This document shows positions 9,354-20,047 of a stretch of 64,000 nucleotides of DNA, in pieces. Under the pieces are notes generated by a model, which saw only the letters and a program-made list of their open reading frames with translations, was not told where the DNA came from and searched no databases. The number at the start of each line of letters is the position of its first letter. Positions within the stretch are counted from its first letter, which is position 1. Source of the DNA: Nocardia sp. alder85J (lineage in GTDB: Bacteria; Actinomycetota; Actinomycetes; Mycobacteriales; Mycobacteriaceae); NCBI RefSeq assembly GCF_020176955.2, contig NZ_JAIUCZ020000003.1:186001-250000 (forward strand). Reading direction: 5' to 3'. A program made the position numbers and the translations under genes.

Positions 9354-12300
9354 CGGTCCTCCCAGTCCGATTCGAGGGCGGCGAGGGCGGCGGCGTCCAG
9401 TCCGGAGACGCTCATCGCCTCGTGGTGCTGGTCGGGGGGCGTCTCGGCCGGGCCGGTGGCCTGCGCCGATTCGGCGTCGACCGCGGCGGCCAGTTCGGCG
9501 ATCGTCGCGTATTCGAACACCATCTGCGGGGTCAGCGCCAGGCCGCGTTCGGCGGCCCGCGACGACCACTGCACACAGATCACACTGTCGCCGCCGAGGG
9601 CGAAGAAGCCGTCCTCGGGACCGACGTCGGTGACGTCGAGCAGTTCCTCCAGCAGCGCGATCAGTCGCCGCTCGGTCTCGCCGCCGGAACCGGTTGCGGT
9701 ACTGGATCGTTCGACCGGCGCGGCCGGGACCGGCGGCGCCAGCAGTCGTTCCAGCCGGACCGGGTCCAGCACCTCGAGGTCGGCCACCCGGCGATCGGGG
9801 GCGGTGGCGAAGGCGGTCAGCACGTCCACCAGCGCGTCCGCGAGCACACCGGCGGTATCCGGTTCGTACAGATCGGCATTCGCGACGACGAGCACGTCCA
9901 GGCCGCCGTCGGTGCGGACGTCCAGGCTGACGCTCAGATCCACCAGCGCCGTGTCGAGGGTGACCTGCAACGGGATCAGCGTGGTGTCGCCGGTGCCGTC
10001 GAGGTCGACCGATTCCGGAGCCCAGTCCGCGCCGCGGAACTGGATCATGGTCTGGTACAGCATCTGCCGGGAACTCGACCGCAGCGGATCGAGCACCTCG
10101 ATCAGCCGCTGCACGGGCAGTTCCTGACAGGTGTGCGCGTCGAGCACGACATCGCGGCCGCGGCCGACCATTTCGCGCAGCGTCGGCTCACCCGACAGGT
10201 CGTTGCGCAGCACCACCATGTTGGCGAACAAGCCGACCAGATCGGTGACGGCCTCATCGACGCGTCCCGACATCGGGGTGCCGATCGGGATGTCCGGACC
10301 ACCCCCGAGCCGGTGCAGCAATGTCGCCAATGCCGCTTGGTACAGCATGAATTCGCTGGCGCCGGACTGTTCGGCGAGGGTGACCAGACCGCTGCGCAGC
10401 TGCGCGGCCACACCACGGACAGCGGTCACGCCACGCTTGCCCAGCAGCGCCGGGCGAGGCCGATCGTGGCCGACCGACACCTCCTCCGGCAGACCCGCCA
10501 GCGCGGTACGCCAGTAACCGACCAGATCCCGCCCGTACGCTCCGGCCGGCAGGCCGTCGCCGTCCGGATCGAAGACATCGCGTTGCCACAGTGCGTAATC
10601 GGAGTACTGGATCGGCAGCACGGGCCGTTGCGGCGCGACCGCGCCGATGCGGGCCCGGTAGGCGGCGACCAGATCCATCAGCAGGATGCTCAGCGAGCCG
10701 TGATCGATGACGATGTGATGGGCGACCATCGACAGCACGTGCACATCGCCGCCGAGTGCGAACAGTTCGGTCCGGATCAGCGCTTCGCGGTCCAGGACGA
10801 AGGGGTGGTCGGCGCGCTCGGCCATCGCCACGTCCAGCTGTTCCGGCGCGATCCGCGTGATCGGCAGCGGCACCTCCAGAGTCGGATGCACGAACTGGTA
10901 CGGGATCCCGCCGTCCTCCGGGAAGACGGTGCGCAGCGATTCGTGCCGGGCGACCACGTCGGCGACGGCGGCGGCCAGGGCCGCGGTGTCCAGCGGGCCC
11001 TCCAGACGCACCGAGAAGGGGATGTTGCCGAGCTTGCCCGGCCCCGCCAGCCGGTACTGGTACCACATCGGCAGCTGCGCGTACGACAGCGGAATCCGTT
11101 CCGGGCGTTGGCGTTCGGTCACCGGTGGCCGGGTCGCGCGGATCCGGTGCGCCGATTCGTCCCCGGCGCCGACCGGATCCCGGGCCGGGTCGCTGTCCAG
11201 CCGGGTGGCCAGGCCGCCCGGGGTGGGGGTGTCGAAGATGGTGCGCACCGGTAGTTCCACGCCCAGATCGGCGCGGATGCGCGCGGTCAGCCGCGCGGCC
11301 AGCAGCGAATGGCCGCCGAGCTCGAAGAACGAGTCGTCGGTGCCGACGCGGTCCAGGTCGAACAGGGCGGCGAAGATGGCGCAGATCCGGCGTTCGGTCT
11401 CGGTCGCCGGCTCCCGGTATTCGCGGCGCGCCACCGGCGCCGGATCGGGCAGTGCCCGCTTGTCCAGCTTTCCGTTGACGGTCACCGGGATCCGGTCGAT
11501 GACGGTCACCGTGGCGGGCACCATGTACTCCGGCAGCGTCGCCCCGACATGGGCGCGCACGTCCTCGGGATCCACCGCAGCGGCCTCGGCGCCCACCACG
11601 TAGGCGGCCAGCGCGGGCCCGGTGACCGGGTCGTCGACGACGGTCACCACCCCCTGCGCCACCCGCGGATGGGTGGCGAGGGCGGATTCGATCTCGCCGA
11701 GTTCGATCCGGAAACCGCGCACCTTCACCTGTTCGTCGGCGCGGCCGATGAATTCGATCTCGCCGCGAGCGTTGCGGCGGGCCAGATCGCCGGTGCGGTA
11801 GAGGCGCACGCCGGGGGTGAAGGGATCGGCGACGAAACGTTGCGCGGACAGCCCCGCGCGGCCCAGGTAGCCGCGGGCCAATTGGGTTCCGCCCAGGTAG
11901 ATCTCGCCGACCACGCCGTCCGGGACCAGTTGCAGCGACTGATCCAGCAGGTACACATGGACATTCGCGTTGGGGACGCCGATCGGGACGATGACGCCGC
12001 CCTGCGGTCCGGACACCTGCATGTGCGTCGCGCAGACGACGGCCTCGGTGGGGCCGTAGTGGTTGCGCAGTTCGGCGTCGAAGACCTTGGCGAAGCGGTC
12101 GGCCACCTCGCCGGGCAGCGCCTCGCCGCCGACCGGGACGCGGCGCAGCGACCGCCACCGGCTGACCTCGGGCAGCAGCAGGAGCGTGCTCAGCATCGAG
12201 GGCACCATCTGCATCCCGGTCACGCCGTGCGTGGTGATCAGGTCGGCGATGTACCGGATATCGCCCAGCGCACCGGGTTTCGGGATGACCAGGCAGCCGC

Positions 12301-14386
12301 CGACGGTCAGGGTGACGAAGATGTCGCCCAGCGAGGCGTCGAAACTCACCGAGGCCGTTTGCAGGCAGCGCTCGTCCGGGGTGACGCCCCATTCGGCGCT
12401 GAAGGTCGAGATGTGTTCGGCGATGGCGTGATGCGCCACCGGGACACCCTTGGGCATGCCGGTCGAGCCGGAGGTGTAGATCACGTAGGCGAGGTGGCCG
12501 GGCAGTAGCGGCCGCACCCGGTCCGCATCGGCCGGGTCGGTGTCCGGGCGGTCCGCGGCGGCCTGCTCGGCCGCCCGGAGCTCGTCCGCGCCGAGCACCA
12601 GGGCCGGGCCCGCGTCCTCGATCATGTAACCGATCCGGTCCGCCGGGTGGGCGGGGTCGATGGGCAGGTAGGCGGCACCGGCCTTGAGCACCGCCGTCGC
12701 CGCGACCAGGAATTCCACCGAGGCGCTCAGGCGCAGCGCGACGATGTCCTCCGGGCCGATGCCGGAGCCGATCAGCCAGTGCGCCAGACGATTCGAGCGA
12801 CCGTTCCATTGTGCGTAGGTGAGCGACTCCTGGTCCGACACCAGGGCGAGCGCGTCCGGGGCCGCGGTGACCCGGGCCTGCACCAGATCGACCAGGGTTG
12901 CGGCGGGGCTGTCGACGAGCGGTCCGTGCGACCGTGCCAGCACGGTGCCGCGACCGTCGCCGAGCAGGTCCAGGGCGCACACCGGGCGGGCGGGTTCGGC
13001 CAGCGCGCTCTCCAGCAGGTGCACGTAGTGCGCGAGCAGCTGTTCGATCAGGTCGACGCCGAAGCGGTCCACCCAGTATTCGGCCTCCACCAGATCCCCG
13101 GCCGCATCGGAGGCCACGGTCAGTGCCAGCGGCAGCTGGGCGGCGGTCGGCGCACCCAGGTCGATCACCTCGGCCCGCACGCCGGGCAGATCGAATCCGG
13201 CCGCGTCACGACGGACGCTGAAACCGAGCCGCACCAGCCGTTCCGCGCCGTCCCGGCCGCCGAGCCGCTGCGGATTCAGTTCCCGCACCACACGATCGAT
13301 GCCGAGCCGCTGGTGGGCGAACGCGCCGAGGCAGACCTGCCGGGTGGCCTCGACCAGTGCGTCGAAATCGTCCTGTGGTGCGACGGTCTGCCGGATCAGC
13401 AGCGTGTTGCCGAAGTAGCCGATCAGCGCCTCCGCATCGGCGCCGCGCCGCTCGGTGATGGGCACCGAGACCAGGAAATCCGTTGCGGCCGTGTAGCGAT
13501 GGATGAGCGCACCGAAACCGGCCAGCAGCACCATGAATCGGCTGGCGCCGTGGGCGCGGGCGAACGTGTCGACCCGGCCCAGCAATCCGTCCGGCAGCCG
13601 GAACGCGTGCCGCTGCGCCTGCGTCGAGGGCGCGAGCACCGGCGGGCCCGGCAGCTCGAGCGCCGCCGGAATCGGTGGCAGCGCGGTGCGCCAGTAGTCC
13701 AGATCGGATTCGTCGGCGACCTCGGGGTCGATCGCCAGATCCACGAATTGCACCGGGGCCGTGCCGGAATCGGGCTGCTCACCCCGGTAGGCGGCGTTCA
13801 GCCCGGCGAAGAAGACCGGCCAGGAGTCGTCGTCCCAGCAGATGTGGTGCGCGACGAACACCAGCACGTGCTCCTCGACTCCGACCCGGATCAGGCTGAG
13901 CCGCAACGGCGCATCGATACCGAGATCGAAGGGGTGGCCGAACTCCCGCCGCGCCAGCACCGCCACCCGGCGGGTGCGGTCGTCCTCGCCGAGGGCGGAC
14001 AGGTCGTGTACCTGCCAGGCCACCGTGGCGTCGTCGGAGAACACCTGATAGGGCTCACCGGCGTCGTCCAGCCCGTAGCCGGTGCGCAGGATGGCGTGCC
14101 GGGCCACGACCGACCTCACCGCCGCATGCAACCGCTGCGCGTCCAATGGTCCGGTGAGCCGGTATGCCACACAGAGATTGAGGGTGGTGTCCTCCGGATC
14201 CCAGGTCTGGAGGAACCACAGCCGCTGCTGACCGGCGCTCAACGGCCGCCGCTCCCCGGCCCGCACCCGTGGTGTCTCGGCCGGGCCCGCCTCGGCCAGC
14301 CCCTGCTCCCGCATGCGGCGGCGCAGCAGCGCCATCCGGCGATCGAGTGTGCTCACACCGGCTTCGGTGGCGTCGCTGTCCGACAT
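9350..14386 (-). CDS. mbtE: NRPS, C-A-PCP-C-PCP (MbtE-like, internal hydroxylysine module)
   Basis: A 1678-aa NRPS, very close to the length I recall for mycobacterial MbtE. The first condensation domain has HHICWDDDS near residue 179. The A domain follows ([11 protein letters not shown] near 640, FDASLGD, HYGPTEA), then a carrier domain (ELGGHSLLA, serine near 1025), a second condensation domain (HHIVIDHGS near 1224), and a final carrier domain (ALGGDSVI, serine near 1598). The second half has no A domain. By analogy it loads the acylated N6-hydroxylysine that joins the hydroxyphenyl-oxazoline to the polyketide unit. The ATG at 14386 is chosen because AGAGGAAG precedes it at about 9 nt; a GTG at 14431 overlaps the PKS stop and is the alternative. 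Confidence 0.88.
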   Translation of the reverse strand: MSDSDATEAGVSTLDRRMALLRRRMREQGLAEAGPAETPRVRAGERRPLSAGQQRLWFLQTWDPEDTTLNLCVAYRLTGPLDAQRLHAAVRSVVARHAILRTGYGLDDAGEPYQVFSDDATVAWQVHDLSALGEDDRTRRVAVLARREFGHPFDLGIDAPLRLSLIRVGVEEHVLVFVAHHICWDDDSWPVFFAGLNAAYRGEQPDSGTAPVQFVDLAIDPEVADESDLDYWRTALPPIPAALELPGPPVLAPSTQAQRHAFRLPDGLLGRVDTFARAHGASRFMVLLAGFGALIHRYTAATDFLVSVPITERRGADAEALIGYFGNTLLIRQTVAPQDDFDALVEATRQVCLGAFAHQRLGIDRVVRELNPQRLGGRDGAERLVRLGFSVRRDAAGFDLPGVRAEVIDLGAPTAAQLPLALTVASDAAGDLVEAEYWVDRFGVDLIEQLLAHYVHLLESALAEPARPVCALDLLGDGRGTVLARSHGPLVDSPAATLVDLVQARVTAAPDALALVSDQESLTYAQWNGRSNRLAHWLIGSGIGPEDIVALRLSASVEFLVAATAVLKAGAAYLPIDPAHPADRIGYMIEDAGPALVLGADELRAAEQAAADRPDTDPADADRVRPLLPGHLAYVIYTSGSTGMPKGVPVAHHAIAEHISTFSAEWGVTPDERCLQTASVSFDASLGDIFVTLTVGGCLVIPKPGALGDIRYIADLITTHGVTGMQMVPSMLSTLLLLPEVSRWRSLRRVPVGGEALPGEVADRFAKVFDAELRNHYGPTEAVVCATHMQVSGPQGGVIVPIGVPNANVHVYLLDQSLQLVPDGVVGEIYLGGTQLARGYLGRAGLSAQRFVADPFTPGVRLYRTGDLARRNARGEIEFIGRADEQVKVRGFRIELGEIESALATHPRVAQGVVTVVDDPVTGPALAAYVVGAEAAAVDPEDVRAHVGATLPEYMVPATVTVIDRIPVTVNGKLDKRALPDPAPVARREYREPATETERRICAIFAALFDLDRVGTDDSFFELGGHSLLAARLTARIRADLGVELPVRTIFDTPTPGGLATRLDSDPARDPVGAGDESAHRIRATRPPVTERQRPERIPLSYAQLPMWYQYRLAGPGKLGNIPFSVRLEGPLDTAALAAAVADVVARHESLRTVFPEDGGIPYQFVHPTLEVPLPITRIAPEQLDVAMAERADHPFVLDREALIRTELFALGGDVHVLSMVAHHIVIDHGSLSILLMDLVAAYRARIGAVAPQRPVLPIQYSDYALWQRDVFDPDGDGLPAGAYGRDLVGYWRTALAGLPEEVSVGHDRPRPALLGKRGVTAVRGVAAQLRSGLVTLAEQSGASEFMLYQAALATLLHRLGGGPDIPIGTPMSGRVDEAVTDLVGLFANMVVLRNDLSGEPTLREMVGRGRDVVLDAHTCQELPVQRLIEVLDPLRSSSRQMLYQTMIQFRGADWAPESVDLDGTGDTTLIPLQVTLDTALVDLSVSLDVRTDGGLDVLVVANADLYEPDTAGVLADALVDVLTAFATAPDRRVADLEVLDPVRLERLLAPPVPAAPVERSSTATGSGGETERRLIALLEELLDVTDVGPEDGFFALGGDSVICVQWSSRAAERGLALTPQMVFEYATIAELAAAVDAESAQATGPAETPPDQHHEAMSVSGLDAAALAALESDWEDR

Positions 14387-14423
14387 ATCTCTGCGCTTCC
14401 TCTGCCCTGGTTGAAAACTTGTC

Positions 14424-17400
14424 CTAGACACCGGCGCCGGTCACCATCAGCACGACGTCGTCGAGCGACGCCCCACTGAGGATGTCGGCCACCTGGATGT
14501 CGCGATCCAGCACGGACTTGATGCGCCGCCGGAACTCCAATGCCTGCACCGAGTCCAGCCCCAGCGCCACCAACGGAATCGAGCCGTCGGTCAGCTCGCC
14601 ATCGGCCCCCATCACCGCCTCCAGCTCGCCGCGCACGTGCTCCTCGAGCGCCTCGTCGGTGAGCGCCGCCGCGGGCTCGGAATCGCTTGCGGCAGAGTCC
14701 GATCCCGCGTCACCGGCATGCTGCCGACCAGCAGCTCCGACGCCCCCGGACCCGATGCCCACCCCTGGCCGCACACCGGTGACGGCCTGTACGGAGGCCG
14801 CGGCGTCGGCCACCGTGACGAGTAGCGGATCAACTCCCGTGGAGTGTCGCGGGCCGGTCCCCGTGGCGTAGCCCGAATCGACTCCGTGCACCGTAGCGGC
14901 GAGCTGTGGCGCGACGGACGAACCCGGCATCCCGGCGATCGGCGAGCCCGGTGCGGGTACGGCCGACGAGCCTCCGTTCGGCCATGGTCGCCGATCATGC
15001 TGGGCGGCTCCCGAAGTCGGCGCCGAGATCGTGGCCGGACGATTGCCGCGGGCGGGATCGCCGGGTGGTAGTTCGGCCAGTATCGAACCCTGGCCGAAGG
15101 CGTCGAAGACGCCGATCAGGCGGGGCCAGTCGGCGGCTGCCACGGTGACGTCGCCGTCGTGCGGGGTCAGCCCGGCGGCGATGGCGTCGGCGGGGTACAT
15201 CGGGAGCAGACCGGTGCCCTTGATGCGGGTCCAGCCGTCCTCGTCGAGCAGGCCCGCGACGTTCCACAGGCCCCATTGCACCGAGACGCAGTCGACACCG
15301 TCCGCACGGAATCGGCGGGCGGCCACGTCGAGCAGGCGGTTGGTGGCGGCGTACAGGATCTGGCCACGGCCACCGAGTGTCGCGACGACCGACGAGAACA
15401 GCACCACGCGGCAGTCGGGGGTGCGGGGCACGGTCGCGACGACCAGTTCCGCGCCCAGTACCTTCGACGCCGCGGCGGTCTCGACCGCGTCGGCCGTCAG
15501 CTCGGGCAGCGTCGCATCGACGTAGTCGACGGCGGTGTGCAGCAGCAGGGTGACCGGGTGGTCCGCGATACCGGTGGCGAATCGGGTGACGGCGTCGGAA
15601 TCGGTGACATCGCAACGGGTCACCACGATCTCGGCCGCGCCGAGGCGGCGGATCACGGCCAGTTGTCCGGCGGTGTCCGGGGTTTCGCCGCTGCGGCTGA
15701 GCAGGGTGACCCGCTCGGCGCCGGCACGGACGGCGTGTTCGCAGCAGCGCAGGCCCACTTGGCCGGTGCCGCCGACGATCAGCACGTGCGTCAGGTCCGG
15801 GCCGGTTCCGGGGGCCACGGCCGGATGCTCCGGCACCAGTCGCTTCGTGTAGAGGGTGCCGCCACGCAGCGCGAGTTCGGATTCCCCTGTGGTGTCCAGT
15901 GCGGCGAGGACCAGATCGGCGCGGCCCGCGTCGAGGTCGGCCGCCGGCAGGTCCAGGTGGCGCAACGTCAGTTCCGGGTATTCCATACCGACACAGCGGA
16001 ATCCGGCGGCGATCGCGGCGGGTGCGCCCAGCGGGGCCGGATCGGTGCCGAGCACCGACTCGCCCGTGACGGTGAACAGCCAGCCCTGGCCGCCGGCGGT
16101 GAGTACGTCCAGGGCGGGCAGCCAGCCGCGACCGGCGAAGAAGTCGGCGAATTCGGCGATGGCCGTGGCGGTTTCGGCGGTCGGCGATGCGGGCGCGAGC
16201 ACCACGACCCGGTCGTGGCCGCCGAGCCGCGGTACCCCGTTGGCGAGTTGCCGGGCGTCGAGCAGGGTGGCCGGATCGCCGCGGCGTTCGGCGGCGGCGG
16301 TCAGCGTGGCGGCGAGGTCCGGGCAGCGGCCGGTGTGGTCGACGAACAGCACGCGGCGCGGTGCGGACGGCGCGGGGAGCGGGATCGGCATCCAGTGCTC
16401 CACCAGCCGGTGCACCGCGGTGGGGTCGGGGGCCGGGTCGCCGATGGTGGGGTAGGCGGACCAGATTCGGCGACGCTCCCATCGAGTGTGCGGAAAGTTG
16501 GGCAGCGGCAGGGGTGTCGGCTCGGCGGGGCCGACTCGCAGTGCCTCCCAGTCGAAGTCGGTGTCATGCACCGCGAGGGTCGCAAGGTTGCGGGCGAACT
16601 CGCCGAGATCGGTCGCACTGCGCAGCGAGGTTCCGAGGACCAGGGTGTCGGGGTCGCCGAGGGCGGTCAGGTTGTCCTGCACCGCGAGTTGCAGCACCGG
16701 GTGATCGGACATCTCGATCAGGGTGTCGATACCGTCGCGCACCGCGGCGGCCACCGCCTTGTCGAAACGCACCCGATTGCGCAGGTTCCAGTACCAGTAC
16801 TGCGCCTGCGCGACCTCGGGGCCGACCGCCGCGCCGAGAGTCGAGCCGTAGCAGGTGATGTCGGTGGCGGCGAAGGTCGCGTCGGCCAGGTCCCGCTGCA
16901 CGGCGGCCTCGAATTCGGCACGCAGACCGGTGATCAGCGAGGTGTGGGCGGGGAAGCGGAGGGTGAAGCCGCGGGCGAACTGCCCGCGCTCCTGCACCTC
17001 GGCGGTGAGCGCCTCGACGGTGGCCCGCTCGCCGCAGATCACCATCAGGTTCGGGGCGTTGATCACCGCGAGTTCGGCCCAACCCGGTTGCCGGGCAAGC
17101 AGTTCCTCGCACTGTTCCCGGTCGGTGCCGAGCACGGCCATGGTGTAGCCGTCGGCGCCGGGCAGCGCCTCGGCCAGCCGGGACCGGCGACCGGCGACCA
17201 CCACGGCCTGTTCCAGGGTCATCGCGCCCGCCACCACCATGGCGGCGAGTTCGCCCAGGCTGTGCGCCACGGTGGCCACCGGCCGCACCCCGGCGGCCTG
17301 CCACAACGCGGCCAGGCCCAGCATGTGGAACAGGATCGCGGGCTGCATCTCGGAGACCACATCGTGGTACGCACCCGGGGTGTCGAGCAGGTAGTGCAGC

Positions 17401-17822
17401 GGCCGATCGTGCCCGAACGCCGTCCGGAAGACCGCCGCGCACTCGTCGACACGGGCCCGATAGACCTCGGACACCTCGTAGTACCGCTTTCCGGGGCCGG
17501 GGCGCCCGCCGCCCTGGCCGGGGAAGACGAAGCCGATGCGGCGGGCGCCCGCGGTCGCCGCGGTGACCGCCGCGTGCGACTTCCCCGCGGCGATCGCGCG
17601 CAGCGCGTCGAGCAGTTCGTCCCGGGCGCCTACCCGGGCCAGGGCACGCTGCCGGCGGGCGCCGCGGGTGCGGAACAGCATGTGCGCCACCCGATCCGGG
17701 GTGATCCGGGGATGGGCCTCGAGATAGTCGAGCAGTGCGCGAGCCTCGGCCCGCAGCCCCTCGGCGCGGTCGGCGGACAGCAGGACCGCGCTGCGGCCGT
17801 CCGGGAGACGGTGGTCAGACAT
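14424..17822 (-). CDS. mbtD: Polyketide synthase, AT-KR-ACP (MbtD-like)
   Basis: A 1132-aa PKS lacking its own ketosynthase. The acyltransferase domain begins FVFPGQGGG and carries the nucleophile in AHSLGE near residue 187 (usual motif GHSxG, here with Ala first). A ketoreductase follows (NADP loop VGGTGQVGL near 682; LFSSVVATLGG and ILYAATNRLLD supply the Ser and Tyr). A long Gly/Ser/Pro-rich linker of about 120 residues leads to a C-terminal ACP with its serine in LGLDSVQALEF near 1091. Together with the separate KS at 17815-19146 this would build the beta-hydroxyacyl unit of the siderophore. The ATG at 17822 overlaps the KS stop by 8 nt. Confidence 0.88.
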   Translation of the reverse strand: MSDHRLPDGRSAVLLSADRAEGLRAEARALLDYLEAHPRITPDRVAHMLFRTRGARRQRALARVGARDELLDALRAIAAGKSHAAVTAATAGARRIGFVFPGQGGGRPGPGKRYYEVSEVYRARVDECAAVFRTAFGHDRPLHYLLDTPGAYHDVVSEMQPAILFHMLGLAALWQAAGVRPVATVAHSLGELAAMVVAGAMTLEQAVVVAGRRSRLAEALPGADGYTMAVLGTDREQCEELLARQPGWAELAVINAPNLMVICGERATVEALTAEVQERGQFARGFTLRFPAHTSLITGLRAEFEAAVQRDLADATFAATDITCYGSTLGAAVGPEVAQAQYWYWNLRNRVRFDKAVAAAVRDGIDTLIEMSDHPVLQLAVQDNLTALGDPDTLVLGTSLRSATDLGEFARNLATLAVHDTDFDWEALRVGPAEPTPLPLPNFPHTRWERRRIWSAYPTIGDPAPDPTAVHRLVEHWMPIPLPAPSAPRRVLFVDHTGRCPDLAATLTAAAERRGDPATLLDARQLANGVPRLGGHDRVVVLAPASPTAETATAIAEFADFFAGRGWLPALDVLTAGGQGWLFTVTGESVLGTDPAPLGAPAAIAAGFRCVGMEYPELTLRHLDLPAADLDAGRADLVLAALDTTGESELALRGGTLYTKRLVPEHPAVAPGTGPDLTHVLIVGGTGQVGLRCCEHAVRAGAERVTLLSRSGETPDTAGQLAVIRRLGAAEIVVTRCDVTDSDAVTRFATGIADHPVTLLLHTAVDYVDATLPELTADAVETAAASKVLGAELVVATVPRTPDCRVVLFSSVVATLGGRGQILYAATNRLLDVAARRFRADGVDCVSVQWGLWNVAGLLDEDGWTRIKGTGLLPMYPADAIAAGLTPHDGDVTVAAADWPRLIGVFDAFGQGSILAELPPGDPARGNRPATISAPTSGAAQHDRRPWPNGGSSAVPAPGSPIAGMPGSSVAPQLAATVHGVDSGYATGTGPRHSTGVDPLLVTVADAAASVQAVTGVRPGVGIGSGGVGAAGRQHAGDAGSDSAASDSEPAAALTDEALEEHVRGELEAVMGADGELTDGSIPLVALGLDSVQALEFRRRIKSVLDRDIQVADILSGASLDDVVLMVTGAGV

Positions 17823-19146
17823 ACTCCTCCTCCAGCGCGGGCATGCCGACGATCAGGTGCGCGTTGGTGCCGCCGATGCCGAACGCGGACACCGCGCCGT
17901 AGCGGACGCCGTCGATCGCCTCCCACGGTTCGGCCGCGGCCGCCAGCCGCAGCGTGGTGGCCGACCAGTCCACCGCGGTGGTCGGTTCGCCGGCCCACAG
18001 GCTCGGCGCGATGGTGCCGTGCGCGCCGCACAGCAGCATCTTGATCAGACCGAGCGCACCGGCGGCGGCCTGGGTGTGGCCGATATTGGATTTCACCGAG
18101 CCGAGCCGCGGCTGCCCGCCGGCCGAACCGTAGGTGCCGATCAGGGCCGCCAGCTCCACGGGATCGCCGACGGCGGTGCCGGTGCCGTGGCCCTCGACGA
18201 GCCCGATCAGTGCGGGGTCGAGGCCGGCGGCGGTGAGGGTGTCGTCGATCAGCCGGTGCTGGGCCCGCGCGCGCGGCACCGCGATCGGCGCGCCCTTGCC
18301 GTTGTGGTTGACCCGGGAACCGAGCAGGTGCCCGTAGACGCGATGGCCGAGACGTTCGGCGCGGGAACGATGTTCGAGCACGAGCACCCCGGCGCCCTCA
18401 CCCCAGAGCGTGCCGGTGGTCTCGGCGGCGTACGGCCGGCAGTGGCCGTCGGAGGACAACGCGTTGTTCCGGGCGAAGTCGTAGAACGGGCCGGGCGCGC
18501 CCATCACGCACACGCCACCGGCCAGCGCCCAGTCGCATTCGCCCGCCCGCAGCGCGGCGGCGGCCTGGTGGATCGCGGTCAGCGCGGAGGCGCACGAGGT
18601 GTCGACGCCGATGGACGGCCCGGTCAGGCCGATCGCGTGCGAGATCCGACCGGCCACCGTGCCGAGCGCGGTGCCGCTGAGCCGATATCCGCTGGAATCG
18701 CTCGCGCTCGCCATCAGCGGCCCGTATTCCAGCGGCGAGACGCCGATCCAGCACCCGGCGCAATCACCTTCCAGCGCACCGGGATTGAGTCCGGCGTGTT
18801 CGAGGGCCCGCCAGGCGACCCGCATCGCGACCCGCTGCTGCGGGTCCATGGCGGCCGCCTCGCGGGGGCTGATCCCGAAGAAGGCGGGATCGAATTCGGT
18901 GGCGCCGGAGAGGAATCCACCGGCGTCGCGGACCACGCCCCAGCCCGAGCGGTCACCGAGACCCAGCAGCTGACCCAGCGGCCAGTCCCGGTCGCGCGGG
19001 AAGGGTCCGATCGTCTCCCTGGATTCGACCAGGACCGACCAGAACTGCGGCAGTGTCTCGACATCTCCGGGGGCCTCGATCCCCATGCCCACGACCACGA
19101 TCGGGTCGTCCGAGATCGATGTCCTCATCATGTCTTTCGTACTCAC
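17815..19146 (-). CDS. mbtC: Stand-alone beta-ketoacyl synthase (MbtC-like)
   Basis: A 443-aa type I ketosynthase domain encoded by its own gene. Active-site cysteine is in VDTSCASA, and the two catalytic histidines are in EGHGTGT and NIGHTQAAAG. The N-terminal IVVVGMGIEAPGDVET and the FDPAFFGISPREAAAMDPQQR segment are typical. It would perform the decarboxylative extension with the AT-KR-ACP protein encoded immediately downstream, as MbtC does with MbtD. The GTG at 19146 starts 1 nt after the thioesterase stop; a paired ATG about 13 nt further in is an alternative start because the GTG has no clear ribosome-binding site. Confidence 0.9.
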   Translation of the reverse strand: MSTKDMMRTSISDDPIVVVGMGIEAPGDVETLPQFWSVLVESRETIGPFPRDRDWPLGQLLGLGDRSGWGVVRDAGGFLSGATEFDPAFFGISPREAAAMDPQQRVAMRVAWRALEHAGLNPGALEGDCAGCWIGVSPLEYGPLMASASDSSGYRLSGTALGTVAGRISHAIGLTGPSIGVDTSCASALTAIHQAAAALRAGECDWALAGGVCVMGAPGPFYDFARNNALSSDGHCRPYAAETTGTLWGEGAGVLVLEHRSRAERLGHRVYGHLLGSRVNHNGKGAPIAVPRARAQHRLIDDTLTAAGLDPALIGLVEGHGTGTAVGDPVELAALIGTYGSAGGQPRLGSVKSNIGHTQAAAGALGLIKMLLCGAHGTIAPSLWAGEPTTAVDWSATTLRLAAAAEPWEAIDGVRYGAVSAFGIGGTNAHLIVGMPALEEEYV

Positions 19147-19147
19147 G

Positions 19148-19903
19148 TCAGGCCGATGCGGTGGCGCGCGGCATCAGCAGATCCACCAGCCCGTCGATGT
19201 GATCGTCGATATAGAAATGGCCGCCGCCGAATTCGGAGAGCCGGAATTCACCGCGGGTGTGCGCGCCCCAGTCCTGCGCGTCGGCCGGGGTGACGAAAAC
19301 GTCCGCATCACCGCGTACCGCGAGAACAGGTGCGGCGACCGTGGTTCCGGCCGCGCAGCGGTACCGGTCGACCGCCGCGTAATCCGCCTTCAGCACCGGC
19401 AGCGCCATTCTCATCACCTCACGGCTGGCCATCACCTCGGCATCGGTGCCGTTGAGGGAGAGCAGGCGGTCGATCAGCGCGTCGTCCTCGGTGGGATGAG
19501 AGGGTTGTTCCTCGGTGCGGCCCGGCGAGGCGGACGAGGAGGCGACCAGCAATCGCACCGGCAGCCCGGCCGACTCGGCGAGCCGGACCAGTTCGAAGGC
19601 GACCAGGGCCCCCATGCTGTGCCCGAACACGGTCAGCGGCAGGCCGCGCTGGTGCGGCGAGTCCCGGAAGGCCGCGAACGCTCCGGCCGCGAGTTCCGGC
19701 AGCGTCTCCACCACCGGCTCCTTGGCCCGATCCTGGCGGCCGGGATATTGGAAAATCACCACGTCGAATTCCGCGGCCAGACGCTTCGCCAGCACGCGAT
19801 AGGCGGATGCTCCGGCGCCCGCGTGCGGCAGAATCAGCAGTGAACCACACGACGGGGAACCCGGCGCTTGGAATTGCCTGAGCCAGCCGAGTCCTGGTGC
19901 CAT
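19148..19903 (-). CDS. mbtT: Type II thioesterase of the siderophore assembly line
   Basis: A 251-aa alpha/beta-hydrolase of the external thioesterase type: LLILPHAGAGASAY near the N-terminus, nucleophile in FGHSMGALVAFEL, acid residue in VRGDADVF, and histidine in GGGHFYIDD. Such enzymes clear wrongly loaded or stalled acyl groups from carrier domains. It is the first gene of the leftward operon TE-KS-PKS-NRPS-NRPS. The ATG at 19903 is preferred over a GTG at 19909 because AGGAG lies 7 nt upstream of it and only about 1 nt upstream of the GTG. An iron box lies at 19986-20004. It is equivalent to the small thioesterases of mycobactin/nocobactin loci; the exact gene name is uncertain. Confidence 0.85.
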   Translation of the reverse strand: MAPGLGWLRQFQAPGSPSCGSLLILPHAGAGASAYRVLAKRLAAEFDVVIFQYPGRQDRAKEPVVETLPELAAGAFAAFRDSPHQRGLPLTVFGHSMGALVAFELVRLAESAGLPVRLLVASSSASPGRTEEQPSHPTEDDALIDRLLSLNGTDAEVMASREVMRMALPVLKADYAAVDRYRCAAGTTVAAPVLAVRGDADVFVTPADAQDWGAHTRGEFRLSEFGGGHFYIDDHIDGLVDLLMPRATASA

Positions 19904-19985
19904 TTCCACTCTCCTACATCGACAACCGGTCCCCGGTGACGCCCCCGCAGCGCCCGAATTTCGGACGACCCCGCATCCGGTGACC

Positions 19986-20004
19986 TTAGCCTAGGCTATC
20001 CTTA
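19986..20004. promoter_or_regulatory. IdeR-like iron box (assembly-line operon / mbtK-like gene)
   Basis: TTAGCCTAGGCTATCCTTA matches the IdeR consensus at 15 of 19 positions. It sits between the divergent thioesterase (start 19903) and acyltransferase (start 20048) genes and could repress both when iron is plentiful. Confidence 0.75.
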
Positions 20005-20047
20005 TTAAACGTTGGATTGCAATCCCGACCGAACGGAGCCGACACAG

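Noticed and set aside
9353-9569. Longer N-terminus for the MbtF-like NRPS
   Set aside because: The extension lies inside the MbtE-like gene, is Arg-rich, and the GTG at 9353 starts exactly at the condensation domain with a GTGA overlap.
15159-18044. 961-codon open frame on the plus strand
   Set aside because: Antisense to the AT-KR-ACP and KS genes, which have intact motifs; no family features in the antisense protein.
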